64,000 nucleotides of DNA. Origin: Fortiea contorta PCC 7126 (lineage in GTDB: Bacteria > Cyanobacteriota > Cyanobacteriia > Cyanobacteriales > Nostocaceae). Shown in pieces: positions 1 to 7,923 of the stretch (positions within the stretch are counted from its first letter, which is position 1; every line of letters begins with the position of its first letter). The stretch covers positions 873,895 to 937,894 of the forward strand of contig NZ_KB235930.1 in the NCBI RefSeq assembly GCF_000332295.1, read 5' to 3'. The translations under genes and the position numbers were made by a program. The notes under the pieces were generated by a model. That model saw nothing but the letters and a program-made list of their open reading frames with translations, did no database searches and was not told the DNA's origin.

Positions 1-196
1 AGTAGATTTAGCAAGCAAAGCGGAGTTTGCTTTCTCATTTGCAAGAAATGCTTTCTGCTTTCAGTAGATTTAGTGTGAATGTGAAACCGAGAACATGCGA
101 ATACAGCTTGACAATCCCGGCTTGTTTGCAATCAATTGCTCACGTTCAATTTGCGAAAAATTTTCTAATGGTTAAAACTGTTCACGCTAGAGAAAT
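1..196. other. Non-coding left edge, downstream of trpE
   Basis: No gene or clear terminator is visible here. The 11-mer AGTAGATTTAG occurs twice, near positions 1 and 64, as an imperfect direct repeat. trpE on the minus strand stops at 197, so this is its 3' flank. Confidence 0.5.
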
Positions 197-1708
197 TTAA
201 CGTAGACAGCGAATGGCTTCTAACAAACCCCTAGCTTTATTGAGAGTTTCTTCAAACTCTTTCTCTGGGTCAGAATCAGCTACTAAACCTGCACCAGCTT
301 GGACACTGACAGTTTGATCTTGTACTACCATTGTGCGAATAGCGATCGCACTATTTAATTGTCCCTCAAAATCGTAATATCCATACACACCAGAATACAC
401 ACCCCGCCGACTAGGTTCTAATTCGTTGATAATTTCCATCGCCCGAATCTTAGGTGCGCCGCTCACAGTTCCTGCGGGAAAGCAAGCTTTTAATAAATCC
501 CAAGCAGTTTTATGCTTTGCTAATTCACCCACCACATTGCTAACAATATGCATCACATGGGAATAGCGCTCCACCACCATTAATTCATCAACTTTGACGC
601 TACCGCTTTCGCAAACCCGCCCTAAATCATTTCGCCCTAAATCAACTAACATCACATGTTCAGCGATTTCCTTGGGGTCTTGGAGTAAATCCTCAGCAAA
701 AGCTGCATCTTCTTTGCTAGTTTTACCTCGTGGACGTGTCCCCGCAATTGGGCGGACTGTAGCGATGACGTCACCATCTACATCTCGTTCAGCTTTCACC
801 ATCACTTCCGGACTAGAACCGATAATTTGCCAATCTTGAAAATTAAAGTACGCCATGTACGGCGAAGGATTAATCTGACGTAGAGAACGATAAAGGGCGA
901 AGGGGTCGCCTGTATATGCTGTAGATAATCGTTGGGAGATGACAACTTGAAAAATATCCCCAGCTATAATATATTCCTTCGCTTTTTGTACACTGGCACA
1001 GAATTCAGGACGAGTGAAATTGCTGGTATATTCTGCTGTTGTTGTGGTCGAGATAGACCCAGAGGGAGGAGTCCAAGAAAAGATAGTTTTTTCTGGTGAC
1101 AGAGGTAAAGATAGCTTGTCCACCATTTGACTGACGCGGGAGCACGCTTGTTGATAAGCTACAGATGCTTCTGCCTCACGTAAATCAGCATAAGCGATCG
1201 CCCAAATTTTGCGCTTCACTTGATCAAAAATTAACAAGTGGTCTACCTGCATCCACAGCCCATCCGGGATATTACGTTCATCCTGAGCATGAATTGGCAC
1301 CCGCGGTTCAATCCAGTGAATCAATTCATAGCCCCAAAACCCAAATAAACCACCTATTCCCGGTGGCAATTGTGGTAACTTGACTGGATGATAAGGTGCT
1401 AAACAAGCAGCCAAAGCTGTAAAAGGGTCGCCCGCAAAAACTACTTGAGAACCGTCGCGGTGTGTCTGGGTTGTATTGTCTCCCCTAGCTGCCAACACCC
1501 ACAACGGGTCACAACCGAGTAAACTATAACGTCCCAACTTTTCTCCACCTTCCACCGATTCCAACAAAAAGCTATAAGGTTGACCAGCACAGACTTTATA
1601 CCAAGCAGATACAGGCGTATCTAAGTCTGCTACCCATTCCTGATAAACCGGAACAAAGTTACCTTGTTTAGCTAATTCTTGAAACTGGTCAAAATCGGGA
1701 AATATCAT
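197..1708 (-). CDS. trpE: Anthranilate synthase component I
   Basis: TrpE converts chorismate, with ammonia or glutamine nitrogen delivered by TrpG, to anthranilate, the first step of tryptophan synthesis. The N-terminal part carries LLES within YSFLLESVEGG, the element that binds feedback tryptophan in this family. The C-terminal chorismate-binding domain shows IAGTRPRGKT, DLGRNDLGRV and PAGTVSGAPK. I start at the ATG at 1708 (MIFPDFDQFQ), giving 503 aa, normal for the family. The open frame continues upstream to 1936 only because the simple-sequence repeat there is open in several frames, and the residues it would add are Pro/His/Ser-rich and not protein-like. psaD lies 261 bp upstream on the same strand. 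psaD next to trpE also occurs in Synechocystis. Confidence 0.95.
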   Translation of the reverse strand: MIFPDFDQFQELAKQGNFVPVYQEWVADLDTPVSAWYKVCAGQPYSFLLESVEGGEKLGRYSLLGCDPLWVLAARGDNTTQTHRDGSQVVFAGDPFTALAACLAPYHPVKLPQLPPGIGGLFGFWGYELIHWIEPRVPIHAQDERNIPDGLWMQVDHLLIFDQVKRKIWAIAYADLREAEASVAYQQACSRVSQMVDKLSLPLSPEKTIFSWTPPSGSISTTTTAEYTSNFTRPEFCASVQKAKEYIIAGDIFQVVISQRLSTAYTGDPFALYRSLRQINPSPYMAYFNFQDWQIIGSSPEVMVKAERDVDGDVIATVRPIAGTRPRGKTSKEDAAFAEDLLQDPKEIAEHVMLVDLGRNDLGRVCESGSVKVDELMVVERYSHVMHIVSNVVGELAKHKTAWDLLKACFPAGTVSGAPKIRAMEIINELEPSRRGVYSGVYGYYDFEGQLNSAIAIRTMVVQDQTVSVQAGAGLVADSDPEKEFEETLNKARGLLEAIRCLR

Positions 1709-1724
1709 AGAAAAATTTGGGAAT

Positions 1725-1962
1725 AGGGAGGAGGAGTTAGGGGTTAGGGAAGAGGGAAGAGGGGAAGGTGTGGGAGGTGTGGGGAGTGTGGGGAGGGTGG
1801 GGAGATGGGGAGATGGGGAGATGGGGAGATGGGGAGAAAAAGAATTTATGCTTACGCTTGTAATCTTCCCCGTCTTCTCCTTCCTCCCACACCTCCCACA
1901 CCTCCCACACCTCCCACACCTCCCACACCTCCCCACACTCCCTACTCCCTCAACCCTAATTT
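1725..1962. repeat. Composite simple-sequence element, copy A (G-rich arm, core, C-rich arm)
   Basis: The left arm (about 1725-1835) is G-rich on the plus strand and ends in four 8-bp units of GGGGAGAT type. A unique core (about 1836-1885) contains GAGAAAAAGAATT, then ATGCTTACGCTTG, then ATCTTC. The right arm (about 1880-1940) is 9-bp CCTCCCACA units. The element fills the space between psaD and trpE. Its core matches that of the element at 2486-2940 in the opposite orientation. The G-runs lie on the template strand of trpE and could form quadruplexes. Confidence 0.85.
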
Positions 1963-1969
1963 CTAGCCC

Positions 1970-2389
1970 CTAAGCATCATGAGTAGCTTTACCACTAAAC
2001 TTGAGTTGTGCTGGGCTAGGATTTTGACCGATTCTGCGGGGTACAAAGCGGACTGTTTCCCGACCTTGATTTACCTTTTCAGGGAAGACACCATCAGCTG
2101 GGTGAATAGCAGTTGTTTCACCGCTTGGCAAAATCCGGTAAACTTTGTAGTCTGTGATTTTGAATTTCCGGAGTTGACCACCTAATGCAATGCCGTATTC
2201 TTTACGAGCAATGTACAAGAGGTTTTCGCCTTGGCGCATAGTAGCCGCGCCACCTGTAGGCAATTCAAACACTTGCTCTTTAGGGCTAGTCCAAGTGATA
2301 GCGTACTTTTCCTCTTCTATAGCCTTAGTGAGCAAGCCGCCAGTGCTGCCTGCGAATAGTGGAGTTTGTCCAGAGAGTGTGTCTGCCAT
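1970..2389 (-). CDS. psaD: Photosystem I reaction centre subunit II (PsaD)
   Basis: PsaD is a stromal-side extrinsic subunit of photosystem I that helps dock ferredoxin and stabilises PsaC and PsaE. The protein begins [20 protein letters not shown] and contains [33 protein letters not shown] and [15 protein letters not shown], all typical of cyanobacterial PsaD. The start at 2389 gives 139 aa, the usual length. An in-frame extension of five residues upstream (MRDFF) is not conserved in the family. The gene sits between two opposite-facing copies of the same simple-sequence element, so its promoter must lie in the roughly 95 bp between 2390 and 2486 or inside the upstream repeat. Confidence 0.97.
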   Translation of the reverse strand: MADTLSGQTPLFAGSTGGLLTKAIEEEKYAITWTSPKEQVFELPTGGAATMRQGENLLYIARKEYGIALGGQLRKFKITDYKVYRILPSGETTAIHPADGVFPEKVNQGRETVRFVPRRIGQNPSPAQLKFSGKATHDA

Positions 2390-2485
2390 AAAGAAGTCTC
2401 TCAACGTTTTTAGGGCATCGTAACACCGTCGCCAGGATCATATTGCGATCGCGTCATAGACTGTAACAGTTTTTAGTCATTGAAG

Positions 2486-2940
2486 AAGGGGTTAGGGGGA
2501 AGTGTGGGAGGTGTGGGAGGTGTGGGAGGAGGGGGAAGTGTGGGAGGAGGGGGAAGTGTGGGAGGTGTGGGAGGAGGGGGAAGTGTGGGAGGTGTGGGAG
2601 GAGGGGGAAGTGTGGGAGGTGTGGGAGGAGGGGGAAGTGTGGGAGGTGTGGGAAGGGTGGGAGGTGTGGGAGGAAGGAGAAGATAGCAAGCGTCAGCATC
2701 AATTCTTCAATTCTTTTTCTCCCCACCTCCCCACCTCCCCATCACCCCACACTCCCCACACTCCCCACACTCCCCACACTCCCCACACTCCCCACACTCC
2801 CCACACTCCCCACACTCCCCACACTCCCCACACTCCCCACACTCCCCACACTCCCCACACTCCCCACACTCCCCATCACCCCACCTCCCCATCACCCCAC
2901 ACTCCCCACACTCCCCACACTCCCCACCTCCCGATCAAAC
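2486..2940. repeat. Composite simple-sequence element, copy B, inverted relative to copy A
   Basis: The left arm (about 2493-2690) is G-rich and built from GTGTGGGAGG blocks in a 27-bp higher-order period (four blocks near 2530-2640). A core follows (about 2683-2730). The right arm (about 2730-2935) is a long run of 9-bp CTCCCCACA units. Reverse-complemented, the core reads GAGAAAAAGAATT, ATGCTGACGCTTG, ATCTTCTCCTTCC, nearly the same as copy A apart from two small indels. It fills the region between the histidine kinase stop and psaD. Confidence 0.85.
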
Positions 2941-2944
2941 TGCT

Positions 2945-4909
2945 TTAAACAATGGGAATGGTAAAGTGAAACTGACTACCTTGGTCTTTGCCTGTAGATT
3001 CTGCCCAAATTTCGCCGCCCCAACCGTTGACAATTTGGCGACAAATTGCTAGCCCTAAACCAGTACCGCTGGTGGTGCGTCGCAAGGCTCCTTCTTCTTG
3101 ATAAAAGCGATCGAAAACTATTTCTAGACGATTCGGTTCTATTCCCCGTCCCGTATCAGCCACCGTCACTTCTACCATCTGTTTACCGTTGCGGTGGGCT
3201 TGAATGTTAATCTCGCCTTGTGGTGGTGTAAATTTACAGGCGTTGTCAATCAATTTTGCTAAAACTTCTACTAACCAATCACCATCAGCTTTCACCAAGG
3301 GTAAATTCTGGTCAATTTGAGTTTTGATTTGGGGGGGTTTTTCCATGGTGGGGCGGGTGCGGAGTCGGCTCAGAGAAAGTTCTACACACTCTTCCAAAGC
3401 GAGAGATTCTGGGTGCCATTCCACCCGCCCACTTTCTAAGTTAGAAAGAGTGAGAAAATCCTGCACTAATTTCCGCATCCGTTCCGAGTCAGAAAGCGCC
3501 GTTTCCAACATTACCTGTTGCAATTCCTGGGGCATATCTGGTTCACTGGCGAGGCTCTCCAAGCACACTTGGATCGTAGATAGGGGGGTACGCAGTTCAT
3601 GTCCGGTGATGGCTATGAGATTACTGCGGGTGCGGTCTAGGGCTTCTAGCTGCTTGTTTAGTTCTTCTAGGTTGGCGTAAGCTTCTGCTTGAATAAAAGC
3701 TGCGCCTACTTGAGTAGCGATCGCTTTAACTAAATCTAATTCTCCTGGTTGGCATTCATGAGGAGGCAAATTGCAATAGTGTAATTCTACTATTCCTAGC
3801 AGTCTGCCTTGATACAAAACTGGTTCCATCACCCAAGAACGAATCGCCAATTTTTTAGCGATCGCTGACAGCGCTACCGAATTCTTAATCAACGGGTCAA
3901 GCAAAGTATTCGCAACACAAATTCCCTCTTCCTGGGTGACTATTTGTCGAAATAAAGGATTGTTTTCTAACTCCCAAGTTTGCCCAAACACTGAGACAAT
4001 ACCCGGCATCAAAAATTCATGTTCAATAATCGCCTTGGCTTGTGTCGCCTGAGCGCGATAAATTAAACAACGACCAGCGCCCATGTGCTGTCCTAGTTCC
4101 TCGGCGGCGACTTGTAGCACTTCATGAGGATCGAGCGAGCGACGAATTGCGGTACTAATTGAATTAATTAAGCGTTCTTTCCGTGCTTGGGCGGCGATGG
4201 AACGGTAAGCCTTGTGTAATTTATACTGACTAGCTTGCAAATAAGTTACCAAGCGCTGCACAAACGGGTCTGTATCAATGTCGCAAGCATATTCGCTGTT
4301 CAGCTTGGCTCCAGAATTTCTCGGTTCCCCCAAGCCAAACCGCCGACGAGCATCACCAATTTTACCCACCAAATCAGGTCTGTAAATCTCAATTCTGTCT
4401 AAAAGCAATTGCGCTGCTTTCAGGCTCACCCCCCGCTCCGAAGTCCAAATCCCCTCAAATCTCCGTGCTGTGTCGATATCCAGCCCAGGGTTAACATCCG
4501 GGAATGGCTTATTTTTGGCAATGGAACCCAGGTTTTCTCGACAAACCAAGCAAGTAGCATAATTCTCAGCAATCACCACCAAATGCCATTCTTGAGTTAA
4601 ACCGTCATCATGCTCGAAAGCCACTTTCTCGTAGTATTCCGAACTATTAGTAAAATCTGTTTCCGGTGCCGACAGCACGTATATTTGATTACTTCGCTCT
4701 GCCAACCGCTGGTATCGGTGAGCTTCTTGACGATAAAATCGCTCTCGTTGAAAGCTAGCGATGATTAGGGGCTCAAATAAAGTTGCCGCCAAAACCTGAT
4801 CTTCCATCGCATGGGAGAGGGCTGTTAGTGAAGCTTTAAAATATAGCTGCGGTCGCAGGTAGGGTAGGGACTGTAGCAGATCGCTCAGAACGGAAGTAGC
4901 AATGCTCAT
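2945..4909 (-). CDS. DICT-GAF sensor histidine kinase
   Basis: This is a soluble two-component kinase. Residues about 1-150 look like a DICT sensory domain, known from cyanobacterial cyclases and kinases. A GAF domain follows at about 255-410. The HisKA domain has the phospho-acceptor His at about 437 in TGHELRTPLS. The HATPase domain shows DTGRGIEPNRLE, VFDRFYQ and GTGLGLAICR. No membrane segment is seen, so it should sense a cytoplasmic signal. I prefer the ATG at 4909 (MSIATSVLSDLL, 654 aa) over a GTG 39 bp upstream at 4948. No response regulator gene is adjacent, so its partner is unknown. The stop lies right at the edge of the C-rich repeat. Confidence 0.88.
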   Translation of the reverse strand: MSIATSVLSDLLQSLPYLRPQLYFKASLTALSHAMEDQVLAATLFEPLIIASFQRERFYRQEAHRYQRLAERSNQIYVLSAPETDFTNSSEYYEKVAFEHDDGLTQEWHLVVIAENYATCLVCRENLGSIAKNKPFPDVNPGLDIDTARRFEGIWTSERGVSLKAAQLLLDRIEIYRPDLVGKIGDARRRFGLGEPRNSGAKLNSEYACDIDTDPFVQRLVTYLQASQYKLHKAYRSIAAQARKERLINSISTAIRRSLDPHEVLQVAAEELGQHMGAGRCLIYRAQATQAKAIIEHEFLMPGIVSVFGQTWELENNPLFRQIVTQEEGICVANTLLDPLIKNSVALSAIAKKLAIRSWVMEPVLYQGRLLGIVELHYCNLPPHECQPGELDLVKAIATQVGAAFIQAEAYANLEELNKQLEALDRTRSNLIAITGHELRTPLSTIQVCLESLASEPDMPQELQQVMLETALSDSERMRKLVQDFLTLSNLESGRVEWHPESLALEECVELSLSRLRTRPTMEKPPQIKTQIDQNLPLVKADGDWLVEVLAKLIDNACKFTPPQGEINIQAHRNGKQMVEVTVADTGRGIEPNRLEIVFDRFYQEEGALRRTTSGTGLGLAICRQIVNGWGGEIWAESTGKDQGSQFHFTIPIV

Positions 4910-5097
4910 GAATATCGTTAAAGGAGCCACAATCTGGACAAGATCCACGTCACATTTGCATTTTACAAATTACAACCGACTCTCAAGTTAAACAGACAGT
5001 TGCGATATGTAAAGAGTCATGACTAGGACTTTCTGCAAAAGCAGATACAGCGTTTTACTCGCAAATAGGAGGCGCTGACACAGCTTATTTGACAAAT

Positions 5098-5268
5098 TTA
5101 AAAGCCTTGAGTGACGAATCCACCACAAAAAACAGCAATGTCTTTGTCATCAGCATACACATAGCATAGCCATTCGCCACAGCCACTCTGTGCTTCACCC
5201 AAGTCTTTTTGATCCATTTCCTGGCAGATTAATGTTTCACTTAATAGGCTACTACGCCCAATATACAT
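5098..5268 (-). CDS. Small hypothetical protein, 56 aa
   Basis: An ATG at 5268 opens a 56-codon frame ending TAA at 5098. The product begins MYIGRSSLLSETLICQEMDQ and contains SGCGEWLCYVYADDKDIAVF. The composition is protein-like (acidic, aromatic, four Cys) and the frame sits in an otherwise empty 670-bp gap on the same strand as its neighbours. I do not recognise the family. The first codons lack a strong ribosome site, so this is a plausible but unproven gene. Confidence 0.5.
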   Translation of the reverse strand: MYIGRSSLLSETLICQEMDQKDLGEAQSGCGEWLCYVYADDKDIAVFCGGFVTQGF

Positions 5269-5424
5269 TTTTGCCTAGATCAGGCACAATTCAGTACTTA
5301 AGTTTAGTGACAAAGTTGTCCGCGTTCACACCCTAAATTAATTACAATTTGTATGGTATACGTGAAATTAATCTACAAATAAAATTATTTTAATTAATAA
5401 AAATTAATAACTTGATTAAACAAT

Positions 5425-5463
5425 TAAAAAAGCCCCCATGATCATAAATCAGTAGATGAGGGC
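5425..5463 (-). terminator. Rho-independent terminator
   Basis: On the minus strand GCCCTCAT pairs with ATGGGGGC (one G-U pair) across an 16-nt loop and is followed by a run of six or more T. It lies about 115 bp beyond the stop of the lipase-like gene and should end that transcript. Confidence 0.7.
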
Positions 5464-5578
5464 AAATCATCTGGCGATCGCCGTGCCCTGAAGACATATT
5501 GCTAAATTTGATACTCAATTAGCCCCTGATTCAGGGCTTGATTACTGTTGACAAAATTTCCTTTGCTTTAACTCGATG

Positions 5579-7456
5579 CTATGTGTACGACATTTCCGTA
5601 TTAAGAATTATATTGCCAGTTTCTAAAAACATATTGCCCCCATTGACAACAATGTTTTGAGCAACGATAGCATTTGTGTCTGTTCCCACCTGGAAGTTAT
5701 TGTTAAAACTACCCTGTACGATCACAAGATCATTCTGTTGTGGAGCCAACACAATCACATTACTATCACCGTTGTCGGCATAAGTAAATTGGTCACTAAC
5801 ACTACTACTAACCAGACTATCTGTTGTATAGTTGCTCAATTCCCCCACCAAGGGGTAATCATTAGTATTTCCCAACAATATATCTGTGGTGCGAGTAGTT
5901 GCACCTAATAGAATTGTCCCTTGCCAAATCTCCGGCGTCCAGTAAGTTGTAGTTTGCCAAATTTCTGGTGTCCACTTACTAGCAACAGCCCAAGCATCTG
6001 CTTTCCAGTTTTTAATAGCATCCCAAGCCGCATCTGACCAATGTTGAGCAGCGCTATAAGCAGCTTGAATATTTTCCTTAGCAAATTCAACGCCATAATT
6101 AACGTTATTAATAGCGATTAATTGCGGGATTGTTAGGGGATTTTGTCGCAGTGATTCTACCGTACCTCGAAATTTTAACTGCTCCGCCGAAACTGGACTG
6201 ACATTATTGGCGACTATTAACAAAAAGACAAAATAATCTGGGTCGGGAAGATATGTAAATCTTGGATCATTTAATTGATCAACTGATAACGGCGAACTTT
6301 GTGATAAAGATTCTGGTTTAAACAGACCGCTCCCTGCTATTTCCGGAATTATTACTGGGTGTAAATGCTCAAAATTAATATTTGGCCCTGACAGATAGTC
6401 AGATAAAATATATTCGCCTGCAATGAATTTTTCTCCTGATAAACTGACAACATCAATTGCACTAATGTAATGAGTTACTCTTTCTACTTGCTCAAAATTA
6501 AAACTATCAGCCCCTGCTCTAGAAATTCCTGGAGCATTGAAAGTCACAATATCTCCTAATTTACCAACTGAGGAGTAAGCAGAAGCAACCCATTGAGTTA
6601 AAGCACCACCCAAACTTGCACCAGTTATGTGAGGTTTAAAAGAAACGTTTGCGTCTGATGGTTGACTAATTTTTTGTAGCCATGCTGTTAAAGCTGCTTG
6701 GTTATTGCTAAATTGAGCGAAACCAATACCAAAGGGATTAAAGTTATCCTGAATATCTTGACTACTATCTGTTCCTCTAACAGCAAGAATGGGAGCTTTT
6801 CCTTGATCGTAAATAGTTCCTGTGGCAAAAGTCCAAGCTGTATCTTCTAATCCATCAATAACTGCTTCTGCTTGACGATAAGCTGAAGAATTTTTACCAC
6901 CAAAAGCTGTTTCTAATTCTTTGAGTAAACGTGTTTTTTCTGCTTGACTTTCTGTGACAATTTCCGCATTAGTTGGGTCAGAAATTAGTAAAAAGAATTT
7001 TTCATCAGAAGTCAATCCCACAGCTTGAAAACCTGTAGTGGTGTCGTTGAAAAAGGTGTCAACTCGATAGCCTAAATCTCCGTAAGGTGAATTACCATTA
7101 ATTTGGTCAACATCTTCCCCGACTCCCCAATTTCTATAGGCTATGTCTCTGGCAAAAATTTCAAAATTTTTATCGGTTCTCAAATTAACTGGTCTATCAC
7201 CAAAAACTGTTACTGCAATTTCTTTTGATGTTTCCCCAGGAGCAAAAGTTACAGTGCCCGTTATAGGTTTATAATCTCTTTTGTCACTACCAGTAAATCC
7301 ATCAACAGCAGTGCCAGCTAATGTTGTATATTTAACTGTGGTTTCGATGTCGCTAGGTTGTGATAGAGTTATTTGAAATCTAATTATTTCTCTTTGACCA
7401 CGCCCTGCTTCAACAGTAACATTTGCATTTTGTACATTCAGCACATTGAGTGTCAT
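5579..7456 (-). CDS. Calx-beta / lipase-like alpha/beta-hydrolase protein
   Basis: The 625-aa product starts with a Calx-beta-like beta-sandwich (residues about 1-110, with TAGTAVDGFTGSDKRDY-like and FAPGETSKEIAV-like elements). The middle has a class-3 lipase-like fold: AVRGTDSSQD (oxyanion region), nucleophile Ser281 in GASLGG, candidate Asp335 in SAIDVVSLSG and candidate His364 or His366 in FEHLHPVI. Residues about 470-515 hold Trp-rich repeats of roughly 11 residues (ASKWTPEIWQ, TTYWTPEIWQ). The tail is Asn/Val/Gly-rich. There is no N-terminal signal peptide; Calx-beta proteins of this kind are often exported by type I secretion, which is inference here. The start has GAGGAAAA about 8 nt upstream. 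No HIP1 site was seen within the gene. Confidence 0.8.
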   Translation of the reverse strand: MTLNVLNVQNANVTVEAGRGQREIIRFQITLSQPSDIETTVKYTTLAGTAVDGFTGSDKRDYKPITGTVTFAPGETSKEIAVTVFGDRPVNLRTDKNFEIFARDIAYRNWGVGEDVDQINGNSPYGDLGYRVDTFFNDTTTGFQAVGLTSDEKFFLLISDPTNAEIVTESQAEKTRLLKELETAFGGKNSSAYRQAEAVIDGLEDTAWTFATGTIYDQGKAPILAVRGTDSSQDIQDNFNPFGIGFAQFSNNQAALTAWLQKISQPSDANVSFKPHITGASLGGALTQWVASAYSSVGKLGDIVTFNAPGISRAGADSFNFEQVERVTHYISAIDVVSLSGEKFIAGEYILSDYLSGPNINFEHLHPVIIPEIAGSGLFKPESLSQSSPLSVDQLNDPRFTYLPDPDYFVFLLIVANNVSPVSAEQLKFRGTVESLRQNPLTIPQLIAINNVNYGVEFAKENIQAAYSAAQHWSDAAWDAIKNWKADAWAVASKWTPEIWQTTTYWTPEIWQGTILLGATTRTTDILLGNTNDYPLVGELSNYTTDSLVSSSVSDQFTYADNGDSNVIVLAPQQNDLVIVQGSFNNNFQVGTDTNAIVAQNIVVNGGNMFLETGNIILNTEMSYT

Positions 7457-7923
7457 GAATTATTTTCCTCAGATGCGTTTTAGGACTGATAACGTAATGT
7501 CAGTAATTTTTATGTAAATATTCTCAGTGTTATTGGCGATACCAATTCTGTTTACACGTGACACACATTTTTGTTGTAGAAACGTTAGTTTTGCTTAGTT
7601 CCTACAGGATTTATGTGTATGATCATTAACGTGAAATGGTATTGGATATTTTATTAACTATCATGAAGTCGAGTTTTACACAAACTTAAGCACTATATTT
7701 TTTAACTATTTTCTTTTGTTATGCTTAAAAAAAATTAAAAAAATATAACTTTATATACATTTACATACATTTTTTTATACGAATTTTGATAGCTGCCTTT
7801 TTGCTAGCAGTATGTCAGGATGATTTTTGGCGTAAACGGATCAAAGTAGCTTTAGTGAGCGTCTTGGTCTGTTGGTGGCTGACGAGAGTGCAAAAATTTA
7901 GAACAATACACGGAAATTAGCTA
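7457..7923. other. AT-rich divergent intergenic region
   Basis: This 467-bp gap separates the minus-strand lipase-like gene from the plus-strand glucosidase gene, so it should hold both promoters. It is AT-rich, with A/T tracts around 7725-7790. I see no convincing ORF, hairpin or operator. Confidence 0.5.

Noticed and set aside
1709-1936. Upstream extension of trpE, rich in Pro/His/Ser
   Set aside because: It is translation of the simple-sequence repeat. The TrpE family starts at MIFPDFDQF, and the extension has no protein-like features.
2454-2948. Open frames with Pro-His or Gly-Val-Gly repeats
   Set aside because: All come from 9-bp and 27-bp tandem repeats, which stay open in several frames on both strands. 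No start signals or homology support them.
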